The notes: generated from the sequence alone by a model not told the origin. A stretch of 64,000 nucleotides of DNA from Escallonia rubra (GCA_033065855.1 JAVXUO010000913.1:124001-188000), one strand, 5' to 3'. Shown: positions 50,918-62,800, numbered from the stretch's first letter. Translations and numbers: made by a program.

Positions 50918-52084
50918 GATGGATCTTTGTATAGCAATTCCCCTTTTTTTTTCTTCCCTTTTTCAGCGTTTTATTGTGTTCGGTGCTGATGAAGATTAGA
51001 CCATCCGAGCACCTGAAATTGATGCACCCCTTGTTTAGCTTTCAATGTTTATTTGGAACCTCTGAGTTTAGATGCTGCAAAATGTGACGTGATTAGTCTC
51101 TTGAAAATCTGTTGCATAATTACGTATAAGAGTACGAGGCCAAGTAGCTACTTTGGGTGGCATGATGCAGAGCCAACCAAAATATGTTGCTAGCAAATCA
51201 CCCACATCAGATATGTAGTTACAAAGTCAGATTACGATCATATTAGTTCTTTAGGAACAAGGAGTACGTACCATTTTAAACTGCTTCAGTCGTGCCCATA
51301 AAGTTTGATAGTGAGGTCATGGATTCTTTGTTTTCACTCGGGTTCAAACTTATAGGTCCGAGTGGAATGTGTAGAACGACGGCCAAATCATTATTCAGGG
51401 AGTGGAGAACGTGCTTGATCCCGCAGTCCAAACAATCGTGTACCCCTTGTATGATGGTAATGGAGTTTATTTGAATGACGACGAGACCATGAGCCCTAGC
51501 AGCAGCCCTGATCGTGGACTGCTGATACAACAGATACTTTAGAAAAGAATGAGAAGCTTTTTCTCGGAATCGCAATGTTAAGCATGACAATATTGTTGTT
51601 GGTCTCATTTTAAAAATAATTGATAATTTAACATGGTATTAGAACCGCGATTTCATAAGATTTTGGGTTTAATTTTTCATGCTTGCATATTTGGTCGCCA
51701 TTTACTATTGTGCAATTTGCACTCAATTTAACTCTTTAATTCAGCTAGCCCATCCTCACTTTTTTCGGTAGGAAGATCGACTACGAGTTGACTAACCAAA
51801 GAAATTTCTAGATGATTGGCTCGGTCTGAAGTGTACCTAATTGAAAAGATTGAAGTCGATGGAATCGGCAAAGTGACATCCTAACAGCGTAGGAAAAAAC
51901 GGTAGAAACATCTTATTCGGAGCTATGAAATGTTTTGGGATAAACCAGAGAGCGCAAGTGCTTGTCCTGAAACGATTGATCTGGTACCTTTGCCGGTCAC
52001 TTTGCTACCTCATCTCGTACCCGTCTGTCTGGTTAACCTTGTATTATTATTCAAGAATAAGTCATTATGAGTTTACTACATGTT
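50918..52084. other. Downstream of DRP1E; intergenic
   Basis: The first few hundred bases should be the DRP1E 3' UTR. A minus-strand frame at 51276-51608 is open for 110 codons, but no family is recognised. Otherwise nothing is seen. Confidence 0.5.
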
Positions 52085-52230
52085 CTTATATATAATATAT
52101 GTACATAGATATATTTGATCCACATAGTGACTCATTCGGGAATTGAATCAAACCGGCCCTTTTAACTCAGCGGTAGAGTAACGCCATGGTAAGGCGTAAG
52201 TCATCGGTTCAAATCCGATAAGGGGCTTTG
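52085..52230 (+). other. Nuclear insertion of plastid DNA (trnE-trnT spacer and trnT)
   Basis: The stretch leading into the tRNA (TATATTTGATCCACATAGTG, then GGAATTGAATCAAACCG) has the look of the plastid trnE-trnT spacer, and the tRNA is the plastid one. The insertion stops about 3 bp after the tRNA, where gypsy-like sequence starts. The left edge is a guess. Confidence 0.6.
52156..52227 (+). tRNA. trnT-GGU: Plastid-type tRNA-Thr(GGU), transferred copy
   Basis: The 72-nt cloverleaf is complete. The acceptor stem GCCCTTT pairs with AAGGGGC, the D arm is AACTCAGCGGTAGAGTA, the anticodon stem-loop is CGCCATGGTAAGGCG with GGT as anticodon, and the T arm is ATCGGTTCAAATCCGAT. It matches chloroplast trnT-GGU. 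In the nucleus it is most likely untranscribed debris of the plastid insertion, although the fold is intact. Confidence 0.85.
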
Positions 52231-52231
52231 A

Positions 52232-52400
52232 CATGGCATAGTCCGAAGCATCGATATGTACCTCGACCGGCTTAGCATGATCCGGGAAGGCCATCGCCCG
52301 ATCAATCATGATGGTTCCCTTTAAGTCCTCAAAGGCCTCTTGATATTCTCTCGTCCAATGCCATAGATTGGTTTCGTGGCAAAGTAAACGGTCTTGATGC
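52232..52400 (-). mobile_element. Gypsy (Ty3-type) pol fossil fragment
   Basis: On the minus strand, this translates to part of the reverse-transcriptase/RNase H junction typical of plant gypsy elements (EAFEDLK, then a PDHAKPVEVHIDASDYA box). Only this short piece remains, with no LTRs nearby, so it is a broken fossil. It abuts the plastid insertion. Confidence 0.65.
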
Positions 52401-52552
52401 GACTGATGCCCCTTTGTGCACTTGGTGATGGTATACTTTGATTTGTCTCTTCACGTACAATCAGAAGCTTGCGCGTGAGAGAGTGTGTTAAGCATAATAA
52501 CATTCTTGGACCCATTTCCTAACAGTTTATGCTTTTAGAGTAATTGATAACT

Positions 52553-52696
52553 GGGAAAGGTTTGTTGCTTGTTGTTGCTATTGCATGTGGAATCCTTGTA
52601 TCTGTGTTGGCCTATCTCTGTTGCGGGAGAAGACCGGACAACGGCCAACCCTATATTAACGCTACAGTCATTTGGGACCCAAATATAGAAGTTTAG
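52553..52696 (+). other. Coding-like orphan segment with one membrane helix
   Basis: Forty-seven codons read GKGLLLVVAIACGILVSVLA, then YLCCGRRPDNGQ, and end WDPNIEV before TAG. That is one transmembrane helix, a CC pair suitable for acylation, and a short polar tail. No ATG or good splice acceptor opens it, so it is likely the 3' remnant of a small membrane-protein gene. No family is recognised. Confidence 0.35.
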
Positions 52697-53082
52697 GTTT
52701 AGAATGCTTTGGTAGTATTATGTTGTATTCTCATCTCACAAATTTATGAATATTCATATTGTAAGTTAGTTTACTTAATGTCCATTGTATAAGGTTCACA
52801 ATATAAATCGCTTTTCTTTTATGGAGTATATTTCGGGTTTTGTATGGTGATACCCGGTGCATCATATTTTATCTGGGGTTAATTACACTCGTCAGTGCTG
52901 AAATTTGTCTTAATTAAACTTCGCTCCTCTTATCTATTAAAATTATACTAAGATACACTTTGTTAGATCTCAGTTCACAGAGATAACAAAATTACTAAAA
53001 AGATGCTAATACCCCTCATAGAAAAATGAAATTACTCGACTAACTTGTTAGTCATACGGCTATTTAATCCAGAATTATATTC

Positions 53083-54360
53083 GATTTTGATGATAATCAA
53101 CATTGACGATTATGTTGTTTAATATGCATTGAGTTCATGAAGCGTTATGTAGAATCTCATACTCATGCAACATACAACTACACGATTAAATAGCGATGAA
53201 AGATATTCAACAAAATGTTTCAAAGATCATCATAACGAAATACTTTAAATTGATTATAAACCTTTTTATTTCTTTGTACTGTAACTGGACATAGAGAGTT
53301 GATCGTATCGATGATTGTAAGCAAGAAATTGTCCATAGATTTCCCTTACATGCATAAAATTTTCAATCTTTTAAAAATAGGAAAACTGCATTTAAGGAAT
53401 ACAGTCGACGGACAATAAGGTTTTACAGTCAACCATATTAGAATACATTCGACCGCAAACTTGGGTAGTAAAGTATTACAATCGACTGCATTAGGAATTC
53501 AGTCGATTGCATTAGGAATTCAGTCGATTGCATAAGTGAAATTTGAATTTTCAACAGTTACTTTGAGAATACAGTCGACCGCAATGTGCAACATAGTCGC
53601 CTGCATTTACCGTTTTGGCACATTTAATATCCTACCTACTTCTAAACAACTGCATTTATTCCCACACCAATATAAATTGATTTTGAGCATAGATTTGATT
53701 CATCTCTTGCATTCAAAGTCTTCTTATTTTGCAAATACTCGAAGCTCAAAGCACTTTCTTCAATCTCTCTTAGTCTTAATGTTTTCTCATCAAATTTAAG
53801 AGAGCATTCATTGTGAGCTTATATATAAGAGATATACACTTTGATAAGTCATCAACACATTCATCTCTCTTATTCAGGAGTTTAAACTTGTATTCATCAA
53901 CTTATTGAGTTAATCTTTGTACAATATTTCGTCTAAAGTTTTATGTATCAAAGCTTGGGTTGTCAAGCTTTGGAGCTTTGAGATTGTAAAGCTTGTTCTT
54001 GATGTGAGTATAACATCAAGAGATTGTAAGAGATTTAGTCTTGACCCATAAGGAAGACCGTTATAGTGAATTCTAGAGCTTTTCAAATGACTTCCTTGAA
54101 GGGGTGGACGTAGGATTGAGGATAATTCGAGCTGAACCATCTAAATCTCAATTGTCAAGTATTTCTAAACTCTTCCCTCTTTACATTATTACCTTATTGC
54201 AGATTAGTTAGCTTGCTTATTTGAGATATTGTATTTGGGGCTTATTGTTTGAGTTATCTAAGTTTTCATCATAGTTTATCAAAGTTAGTTGTGATTAATT
54301 GTTATTCGTATTAAGTAGTTTTAAAATCCTATTTACCCCATCTCTAGGGTTACTTTATTG
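53083..54360 (+). mobile_element. Fossil copia-like solo LTR, second copy
   Basis: It starts near TTTTGATGATAATCAACATT and ends in CCCCATCTCTAGGGTTAC, both typical of plant copia LTR ends. Its 3' half has AAGCTTGGGTTGTCAAGC and GAGCTGAACCATCTAAATCT, shared with the fossil at 150-2375. No internal region is present. It is old and eroded. Confidence 0.5.
53400..53620. repeat. Cluster of AGTCGAC-type motifs in the LTR fossil
   Basis: Variants of CAGTCGACTGCA (AGTCGACG, AGTCAACC, TTCGACCGCA, AATCGACTGCA, AGTCGATTGCA twice in a 21-bp tandem repeat, AGTCGACCGCA, AGTCGCCTGCA) occur about nine times in 220 bp. Such palindromic motif clusters are known in some plant LTRs. Confidence 0.6.
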
Positions 54361-54779
54361 TTTCACAATCCACTGCTCACACCAGTTCACCGCCACCACA
54401 CCGACAGAATCTCTGTTGTGAGATTGGTAAAAGTTGGTCGACACTGTGTCTTTGTGTGTGTGGCCGGTCGGGGGGTTGCGGGAAGGGGGTGGGAGAGAGA
54501 TGGGAAGTCGGCAATGGTGTTCGGGGGTGGGATGGTGTTCGAAGAGGGGGATGATAGCAGCACAAGTGGCGGTTCGCTGGGGGTGTGTGTGTGTCTGTGT
54601 GCGTGAGATGGGCAGTTGTATTGGGGATGGGATGATGTTTGGAGTGGGGGATGACGAAGCTTTATTAATTTTTCATAGTTCGTAAAGTCAAAAGTAATTT
54701 CTTTTGTCATATAGATGCACACGTAAAATTTGGTTCCTTGACGCGCGCTCTCTTTTTATTACTAATATTGTATTCGTGC
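54361..54779. other. G-rich non-coding stretch
   Basis: GGGTGGGA, GTGTGTGTG and GGGGATG strings open several overlapping low-complexity frames on both strands. No gene. It may be cargo of an unrecognised element. Confidence 0.5.
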
Positions 54780-55260
54780 TTGTTCTTGCTCTAGCTTATT
54801 CACTTGGCCTCTTATCACGTAATTCATCTCAAGTTATTATCTGTTTGACTGATCAGCCAATTTTATCACAGATGACAGGTGACATAGATATCCCTCCATA
54901 TGTAGCCACAATCTGTATGAGCCTATTTGCACATGCTGAATGTATTTCACTGTGTTAATTGGAAGACTAGATCTGGCTTTTTAGTTTGGCGCATTAGGCA
55001 GGCCATATTACATGGGAAGTGATTGAACACTATGATTGATTGTCTTGATGTAGACTTACAAGCTTTGTTCTTCCTTTCCCGGTCTTCTCTCTTTTGAACA
55101 TGTGTACAGGAGTTTGGCATGGCGGGTTTAGGTTGAATTACGATTGATCTTGCTCACATCGGATGGGATTGTCATCCTATCTGCTTTTTCATTTCCGAAG
55201 TTGCTCTATGAATTACGACTCCGATCATATATATTACTTAAAGTTTTATAAATTATAAAA
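54780..55260 (+). repeat. Unnamed dispersed repeat, copy 2
   Basis: This is the partner of 5690-6165. The ATATCCCTCCATATGTAGCC and GGAAGACTAGATCTGGCTTT segments occur in the same order and it has an A-rich end. The similarity is patchy, and the family is unknown. Confidence 0.35.
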
Positions 55261-55375
55261 AAAAGAATCTCAACCTGTAAGGTGCTAAAAATTTGTTTAA
55301 TGTATCATCAACAGGATAAAATGACCTTGAAAATTATTTCCTCGTTAATTTCTTATAGCTGGAAAATCATAAAAA

Positions 55376-55406
<31 letters not shown>

Positions 55407-55749
55407 CTGTACAAGTGTAAGAGAACTAAATCAAGGTGTAGGAAACAGCATTATTAAAATTCATATTAGAGATCAAAAGCGAGGGGGTTTGAAGAAGGAT
55501 TGTATCCTGGCCATCTTGCCAACTCCTTGGGACAGCCAACATGTAGCTCATATAGAGACTTGACTGGTTACTGTTACAATGTACTACTAATAAATCAGTA
55601 GTCCGTTACAGCATTTCTAGTAACAAGAGGCTCATACAAATCCTGGGATTCAGTATAGCTTAATATCGAGATTCAATGGCATAATTATTCCTCTGTTTCT
55701 GGGTATAGAACAGAATATGTTACTTCAAATGGCAATTGTGGTAAATGAC

Positions 55750-58134
55750 TCAAGCTGAACCTGTTGCCTTCTTATCAAGCTCTTCCAAAGCTGCCCATAA
55801 TTTTGGATCTTCATAATCCTTTATAAGAAAAGTAGGCTTCGCTTGCATCAGCAGGTGCTCAGGATTTCTGGTTGTCAAACCAATGACAGGCATCCCGGCT
55901 GCCACACCAGCTTTTATTCCAGAAACAGAATCCTAACAAAACCCAGATGCCATGTGTATCAAATACAGAACTTCGGTTAACTACCTAACAAAAAATTAGT
56001 TCCAAATAAAAATACAGCCAGACCTCAAAGACGATAGTGTGATCCTTTGACACGCCGAGTAGTTCAAGGGCCTTCAAGTAGGGATCTGGGAATGGTTTGG
56101 CGCGGTCACAATCGCTCCCGAGAACAACATAATCAAAGAAATCAGAAAGCCCAAGAATTGAGATCATCAATTCAGCATTAAGTCGGGGAGCATTGGTAAC
56201 AGCAGCTCGTTTCAAGCCACGATCTTCTATCCACTTCCTCAATTTGTATATGCCATCTATAGGCTTCACTTGTTCCTTGGCGAATCTGCAGTCACCATCA
56301 AGCATATATCATAAGGTGTGAGCTGAAAACGAATTGCAATAGAAAAATGGATTTACCTCCTAAACATGGCTTCCTTATCTTCCAGGAACTTAACACCCCT
56401 TGGGTGATCATCCGGGAAAAGGAGAGTAGCAATGTCTTCGTTATGCTTCCCAGCAATATTCTCAACAAAAAAATCCTCAGTGATTGGAACCCCACCATTG
56501 AAGCCTATCTGTTACCAACTCAGCATCGTTAACACCCAAAACAGTCTTCATATACAAGACGTGGATCTCATCCAAGATACAAACACATGAGAGGCCCACT
56601 TGTCATTTAGTATAATCGTAAAACTAGCAGCATTTCATCTCAATGAAGTTCCTTGAACTGAAATGTGCTATGGTAATATGTACGTGAGTATTGTGATATG
56701 AATCAAACTGAAATTCAGTAAGGAAGCGCAATGTGAACTTTACGGCAATAAGGTTTGATGGAGACCCGACTCCTGAATACAACCTTCTTCCCAGGTAATG
56801 GACAATGCAAACAAACAAAAACTTACCTCTTGAAGTAGTTCACGAAAAGCATAGTAGTGGAGGGGATCTGAATCACAAAGCGTTCCATCAACGTCAAATA
56901 GTACTGCCTCGAGAGGAGCAAGTCCAGAAAGAGAAGGTGTGCTGCTTACACACAAGATGAAGGCACAAATCAGTGTTCTTTTCATTTCCCTTTTCAGTTT
57001 TTAGTGTAGCAAATGAAATTCTAATGCAGAACAGTTTTTTCCATTAGACACTCCACAGGATTTTAGGAATATAAATTTCGTCAAAGGTTTTCAGTCAAAA
57101 CCGGTTTCGTCCAGCAGCCGACCAAATCAGTTGCAAAGTTACACCGAGTGCCCAAATGTTTACAATTGAAAATGATGATGTGCTGAAAAGATTGGACACC
57201 TCAAAAGAAAAGTTTAAACACAAGCATGGGAGAAAAAGGTTTGCGTATTATGCACAAGCGATTGGCAGAACTTGAACCAGTGATCTAGGTTCCCATAAGC
57301 AGAACTTCGACCAGCAATCTAGGTTCTTATAACTCCATTGTTTCATAGATCAACGAGGGAGCATCCCTAGACGCCTATTGAAAAAACAAAATGACATACA
57401 TTCTGTGGGGATGACAAATTCATGGCATGGCCCTGTGTAAGTTGTTTAAGGGAGCCTCCACAACGACGTCGTTTGAAGTAAATCGTTAATGACAGTTTTA
57501 TCAAGTCATTAAAATTTAACCATAAATTACCTAAGGCGATCGGTTTCCTTGCTATGTACTAACAAAGCATCTTCTACTATTTTTCCTTTCGCTGAGGAAC
57601 TTGTGTCAAATATGCACCGTAGATCGAGTACAACCTATTGCTGCATGGAATATTTCATATGTGATTATCGAAATAATTACTAGGAAACTCTATTTTCATA
57701 CCATCTTATGCTTATAACGCCTCTTTGTTACTAAAACATCTATTTCTTATTCATGGACAAGATGACATATTAGCGACAAATGAGGTAGAGCGACAAAATG
57801 AGGTGTGGATATAAACATTCTCTCGTTAATCACATATCTTAGAGAAAACAAAATTGTTTGAACCCGCACGATGGCACAGAATTCTTGCAACACAGATACA
57901 TATAGGATATGAGCAGAAGCATACATGCATCCCATGGGAATGAAAGTACTCAATGCAGTGCAATCCAATGAAAGGTTTCTAGGTAATTCCATGACAAAGC
58001 AACGCTAACCCAGATCAAATCTCTGATTAACCAAATCCATTTCAAGAAGAAGGCAGCAATTTACACCAAACTTTTACATACATTCATTCATAAAATCACC
58101 TGTCTGCTGCGTTTTCACCAGAAGAAACCGTCAT
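55750..58134 (-). CDS. SGPP: HAD-superfamily sugar phosphatase, SGPP type
   Basis: Five coding exons on the minus strand (58100-58134, 56827-56941, 56357-56508, 56024-56285, 55750-55932) join to 747 nt, or 248 residues, with in-frame GT-AG junctions. The protein starts MTVSSGENAADS and keeps the four HAD motifs: DVDGT 28-32 (nucleophile Asp28, acid/base Asp30), Thr131 in AVTNAP, Lys164 in AKPFPDPY, and Glu188-Asp189 in VFEDS. A cap domain lies between motifs I and II. It closely resembles Arabidopsis SGPP (At2g38740), which dephosphorylates small sugar phosphates such as 2-deoxyglucose-6-phosphate in the cytosol. The 1.16-kb first intron also holds an in-frame ATG at 56985 that would give a different, hydrophobic N-terminus. 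Intact. Confidence 0.93.
56942..58099 (-). other. SGPP intron 1
   Basis: This 1.16-kb intron holds no recognised element. Near its 3' end is the ATG at 56985, which runs in frame through the acceptor into exon 2. Confidence 0.6.
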
Positions 58135-58639
58135 CTTGCAATCGGTAGAGGTGAATTCTGACAAGCGCCCTCTGTGGGAAATTGTTTTCTGCAAAATGGG
58201 TATCTGATGAGCAGAGATGGCAGGCAAAGGAATAGAGTAGTGGCGAATATGAAAATGAGCGGAATCTTCCAGGGCATATAGCGCGAGAGATGCGTGGAGG
58301 TGCCTTTGACTATAAAAATCTGTCTCCTCAATGTAAATATCAGTTGTGACCCCTACATTTGTTTATAATACCAACAAACACCCCCACCCCCACCATTTTC
58401 AGAGAGATGAGAAAGGATTTATTCATAAAAGATGAGAACCAATTGACATTGGCACTCCGCTCTTTCTAATTTACATTTAACTTTTATCCTTCAAAATCTT
58501 TAATAAGCAACAATTTTCGATGGTATGAGGTGGAATTTTTTCTGATCTTTCGCTATAAAAGTGAAGGGCAAGCGACGAAGATTAATATATTACTGTAACA
58601 ATATTTTGCTAAAACACAAAAATATTGTGGAATATCATC

Positions 58640-59480
58640 TGTCTACATTTGAACGTTTATCACGAAAATGCAGACACGAGAATGCACTAGCGATGTAGAT
58701 GTGGGAATCAAAAGTTTGATCAAATTGTACATGCAAAAACGCATAATTGCTGGATTTTGAGGGGCAACCAAAAATTGCATAAACAGGAGGGCATTTAGCA
58801 AAAACTATTTTACTACATTTTTAAGAATATTTATATTTCGACCAGTTTTGGACAAAAGCCAGTGGGATTTTGAGTCTTCCGACGATTTTGGGGGGTGTGG
58901 GGTTCCTAGGAACCAACCTGCACAGCCACTCACTTGTCCTTTGCCTTGTTTTTTTTTTGGTAAAAGAAAGACTGGACTGTTGTATTGTCGGGGACCTATC
59001 CGCCACATACATCTCCCCGATTCAGCACCTATCTTTGCCTTGTTTTGCCCTAGGAAAAGACTATATTCACACGTGATGCCTTTTCACTTCCTCTTATATA
59101 TGTCGCTAAAAAAATTATTGTACTTTTTAGTGACAAAATATAGGTACAGAATAGCATATAAGGTGTGAAAATAAACACTCCTTCTTACTTCACAACACGT
59201 TTATGGTAGGCGTAACTATTGGAGTTGAAATTTCGGGATTAAAAGGCAAACATCAAATTGTCTAGCATGAACAAGAAATCACTAGGAGGTGACCTCCACT
59301 AAGTTGTTTGCAAAGTGTAGTTTTTCTTCACCACCATATATGGGGGTGTATGATCGATTCGATATCAAATTTCAGATTAAATCTGAAATAATTTTTAAAA
59401 TTAGTTTTATTTTTTTTATAGCAAAATTAGCTTTAATATATGGGTGGTGTTTAACCGGATGTAAAATAGCAATATGAAAG
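58640..59480 (+). repeat. Direct duplication, proximal copy
   Basis: The copy at 62250-62800 shares the same order of boxes: GTGGGAATCAAAAGTTTGATC, GCATAATTGCTGGATTTTGA, CATAAACAGGAGGGC, CAGTTTTGGACAAAAG, GTGGGATTTT, and later TTTTTCTTCACCA and TAGCAAAATTAGCTTTAATA. The orientation is the same, about 3.6 kb apart. The two copies are well diverged with indels, and this one is longer. Function unknown. Confidence 0.65.
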
Positions 59481-59639
59481 TAAATGTATTTAAGTAATCA
59501 TGGCATGTCACGGTGGAAAAAGACGTTGTAGTGCACCATAAGGTGTCATCGAGTTCTCCTATTCGACAAAAAAATAAAAAATGTGCCAAAGGTCTTTGTG
59601 AGTAATAGAAATATTCTAGTCCTTTACTTGTCAAACTTC

Positions 59640-59816
59640 ATTTTAGAAAAAAAGGATTAATTCGTAATCCACATTTCCTTAGATTAAGATTTAATCAGCT
59701 TTCTAGTTTCAGAAAGCTAATATAATGCGGTCTCATGTTTATCAAACGCCTAACAACTTGATTTAATCCATATTAATTCAAGTTTATCCCTCTTAGAATC
59801 AATCTCAAACAAACAT
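59640..59816. mobile_element. MITE end related to 18621-19365
   Basis: Read on the minus strand, it starts TTTGTTTGAGATTGATTCTA and continues with GGATTAAATCAAGTTG and GGCGTTTGATAAAC, in the same order as the left end of the 18621-19365 element. The far end is not defined. Confidence 0.45.
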
Positions 59817-61597
59817 ATTTGTTTTATTGCTCAATGTTTGGCTTCGTGTCACTTCCACAGACCTTAGGTGAAGCTAACTGCAATTCTCAAGTAAAGTCTG
59901 TAATGAAAAAAGGCAAAGGAGATAAGCGCAAGTGTAAAAATAATCGACAAGCCTATCGTGATACTAATGGGTACAAAAGGTTGGGCTTTAAGAATTACTA
60001 GGGCACAAAATTTAGCATTTATTTTCAAATGGAATGAGGAAATTGTGCTTAGTGGGCCAATATTTCGCAAATTGATACCTAAAGTATTTCTTGGAAATTA
60101 TTAGAGTTGATACCTAAAGTATGTAATTTAGTTGTTTAAGGAAAATAAAATAAAATGCGAAGAGGTATATAAAGAGGAAAAAGGAAGTTGTGATTGATAA
60201 GGCTTTACATCCATGGCGCGCAAAGGAAGAAAAGAACCCTTGAATAAGAAAGTTATAAAGAATGGTCACCAATCGATAAAAGTTCATAGCAATTTTGTTG
60301 AGTGGAGATGATTTCGATGCTGCTATGTAGGCGTTGAGAGAAAATGCACGAGGTTTCCCTTGGCGGTGTAAGTTTGCGAAGGTTGCAAGTTACACCAGCG
60401 TCCAACTATGTTATTAGGGATTTTTTTGAAGGCTCCTTGCAGATGTCGTAGCTTGAAAAGCTTTAGCAAAATTGTATGTAAAAATTTTAGTAGCAATATT
60501 AGTTGACAAACTGAACTTGAAAATAGATACAGACGTCAAAACTTTTAGTTTGTGCAAACTTAATTTGTCCAATCTTCATGCATTCTCTATAAAATTGGCA
60601 CATTTTCCTTTCCTTAATATTCGTGGTCCTAGCTATGCCTCCTCTTTTGATCCTAGCTTATTAATTGTAGAAATTCTTCCTATGCTTAACCTGGAAAAAC
60701 CTCTGACATGTAGTTCTTTTTTTTGTAAACTCTCAGGCAGCTTACTATCCAAGCAAGCTCCAATGAACAAGAAACATAAAGTGCGTTAAAAAAAAATTCA
60801 TATAGTGTGAATATGGATACACGTGTAGTGTTTGATGATTACTTTAGTAATATCGACGTGTCTTTTCAAAAAATATTCATGTCACGTGAATATTGGATAG
60901 ATGTATTCTAGAGTAATATGTATCGTTGAATTGCAGCTGGTGCATGTGGTTTTCGTACATTTGGGGCGACAATCAGTGGCGGGACGTATTTGCTGCATTT
61001 GAGATCTCTATCGCGATGATTTGGGTTGTGGTGCTTGCTACATGTGATTTTCATCATAAAGATACATTAATTCCTTCTGTGTCAAACCTTGCTTCGGCAT
61101 TAAAGAATTTTTTATGACATTGTTGTCATCAAAAACTTATTTTTTTAAGTTCCAAAAATTCACCTTCAGGCTTTATGTTGTCTACATGTAAAGAAAATGC
61201 TCAAAAAATATAATAAGGATGAATTTACTACTTCAATCACGGTCGCAGAAAGAGGGTGCAAGAGTGGTTAAATACTCTTTTAAACGATAAATTTTAGCAG
61301 CGACATCTTTGCACCTATTAATTGGTGTCAATTCCACTATGCTCATAAAGTTGACAAAGCTAATGATACCACAAAATTCTTTTTCGAAAATGATTTTCGC
61401 AGAGAGTTATTCTAGTTATCATATGATATACGTATAGATGTGTGATACATTGTTGTGCGGTAAACCTGTATCAGCAAAAAGGTAGAATAGATTGTATAGT
61501 GCACTTTATACGGTAGGTTTGCACCATAGAATATTCAATTGATGGTTTGGAGTTTAGGGTTTAAATAGTTTTGCCCTCCTGCTGGCCTGGTTCGTTC
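59817..61597. other. Intergenic, no gene recognised
   Basis: AT-rich. Frames of 60-105 codons (60472-60789, 60926-61117) are open but resemble no family and are biased by AT-rich codons. Confidence 0.5.
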
Positions 61598-61606
61598 ATC
61601 ATAAAT
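61598..61606 (+). promoter_or_regulatory. TATA-like box of the small peptide gene
   Basis: CATAAATAG lies about 85 bp upstream of the ATG at 61688, a suitable distance for a leader of about 55 nt. Confidence 0.3.
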
Positions 61607-61687
61607 AGTGGAAGCTTCGTTTACTTCATGCATTTCTAAATCACTTGCCTCCTTTGCTCTCCTTGGTTCTCCGTTCTTATTCCTACA

Positions 61688-61771
61688 ATGGCTCATCTTG
61701 TGTGTCTTTTGATCCTTTCTGCAGTTTTTCTTTCTGTACCTGAAGCAAGAAAGCTTGGAAGATCAAGTTAG
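61688..61771 (+). CDS. Possible small secreted peptide or truncated secreted-protein exon
   Basis: A 27-codon frame starts MAHLVCLLILSAVFLSVPEA, an excellent signal peptide with likely cleavage after PEA or EAR, followed by RKLGRSS and TAG. A TATA-like box and a C/T-rich leader precede it, which is more than expected by chance. A GT in the last codons (TCAA|GTTAGT) could be a donor, so this may be exon 1 of a longer secreted protein. I found no second exon nearby with certainty. Family unknown. Confidence 0.35.
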   Translation: MAHLVCLLILSAVFLSVPEARKLGRSS

Positions 61772-62249
61772 TGGGGTTACAATTTAGAGTTGAATGAGAA
61801 CTAGGTACTACATGGTAATTTGGGTGGGGTTAAAGTGACAATAAATTGATTGTACGTCTCCGGTTAGAATCAATTTTAGTCGGTTCATAAAAAGTCAAAT
61901 CATATCGACCAACCTGCATATTCGGTTTAGAAAAGTAAACCAAAATCGATTATTTTGTTTAACCCTTTGATTATCGGACTGAGCGGTTCGATTTCAAACG
62001 ATTGGACGGTTTTCACTGGTTTTTTATGCTCTCCTCTACATGTAAGTGGTATCTAGTAAATGAGTTTCCTAATGTATAATAGGACTAAATGAACTAAAAG
62101 GATTTGCGCCTCCAGGAATGCATGAAGTTTCTATTTTTATACGTCCAGTATTTTATGCAACTATCGACATAATATAACCAATTGTGGACACTACCAGTTA
62201 CAAATAACACAAAGTGCATAAGTAATAAAGAAGAGTAAAAGCTACACCG

Positions 62250-62800
62250 TTGAAATAGTGTTCGAAACAACGCTCTCGGTGAATGTGGGAATCAAGAGTT
62301 TGATCAAAATTAAAGGGAGAAAATGCATAATTTCTCGCATTTTGAGGGGTTATCAAAATTTCATAAACAGGAAGGGCTTTTGCAAAAGCTATTCTACTAT
62401 GACTAGTAATTAAGAAGGTTTCTATTTTGATCAGTTTTAGACAGAAAGGAGTGGGATTTTAAATCATGCTAGTCGTGACTCGTGACAACCAATTTGCCCA
62501 ACCACACACTTGCCGTCTACCTTGTTTTGACCTCTAATAAATGGTTTGCAAAATGACATTTTTCTTCACCATAGCTTATGGTGTAATAAAAATTTTCGTT
62601 AGAGCCTGTTTGATTTTGATTCTTGATATGAAATTTGAGATTATTTAAATCATGAAACAACTTTCAAAATCAGGTCTAAGCTAGATTTTAGCAAAATAAT
62701 TAATTAGCTTTGAAATATGGATGATGTTAATTTGGATATTAAGTACCAAAAGCAGTTCCAATGTTGCAAAATGACCTAAAATTGAGTTTTTTAATAGAAG
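62250..62800 (+). repeat. Direct duplication, distal copy
   Basis: This is the partner of 58640-59480, with the same boxes in the same order and orientation. It lacks some internal stretches of the proximal copy. Confidence 0.65.

Noticed and set aside
51276-51608. Minus-strand 110-codon frame as an RNase H-like transposon piece
   Set aside because: A faint resemblance only; the catalytic acidic residues could not be placed.
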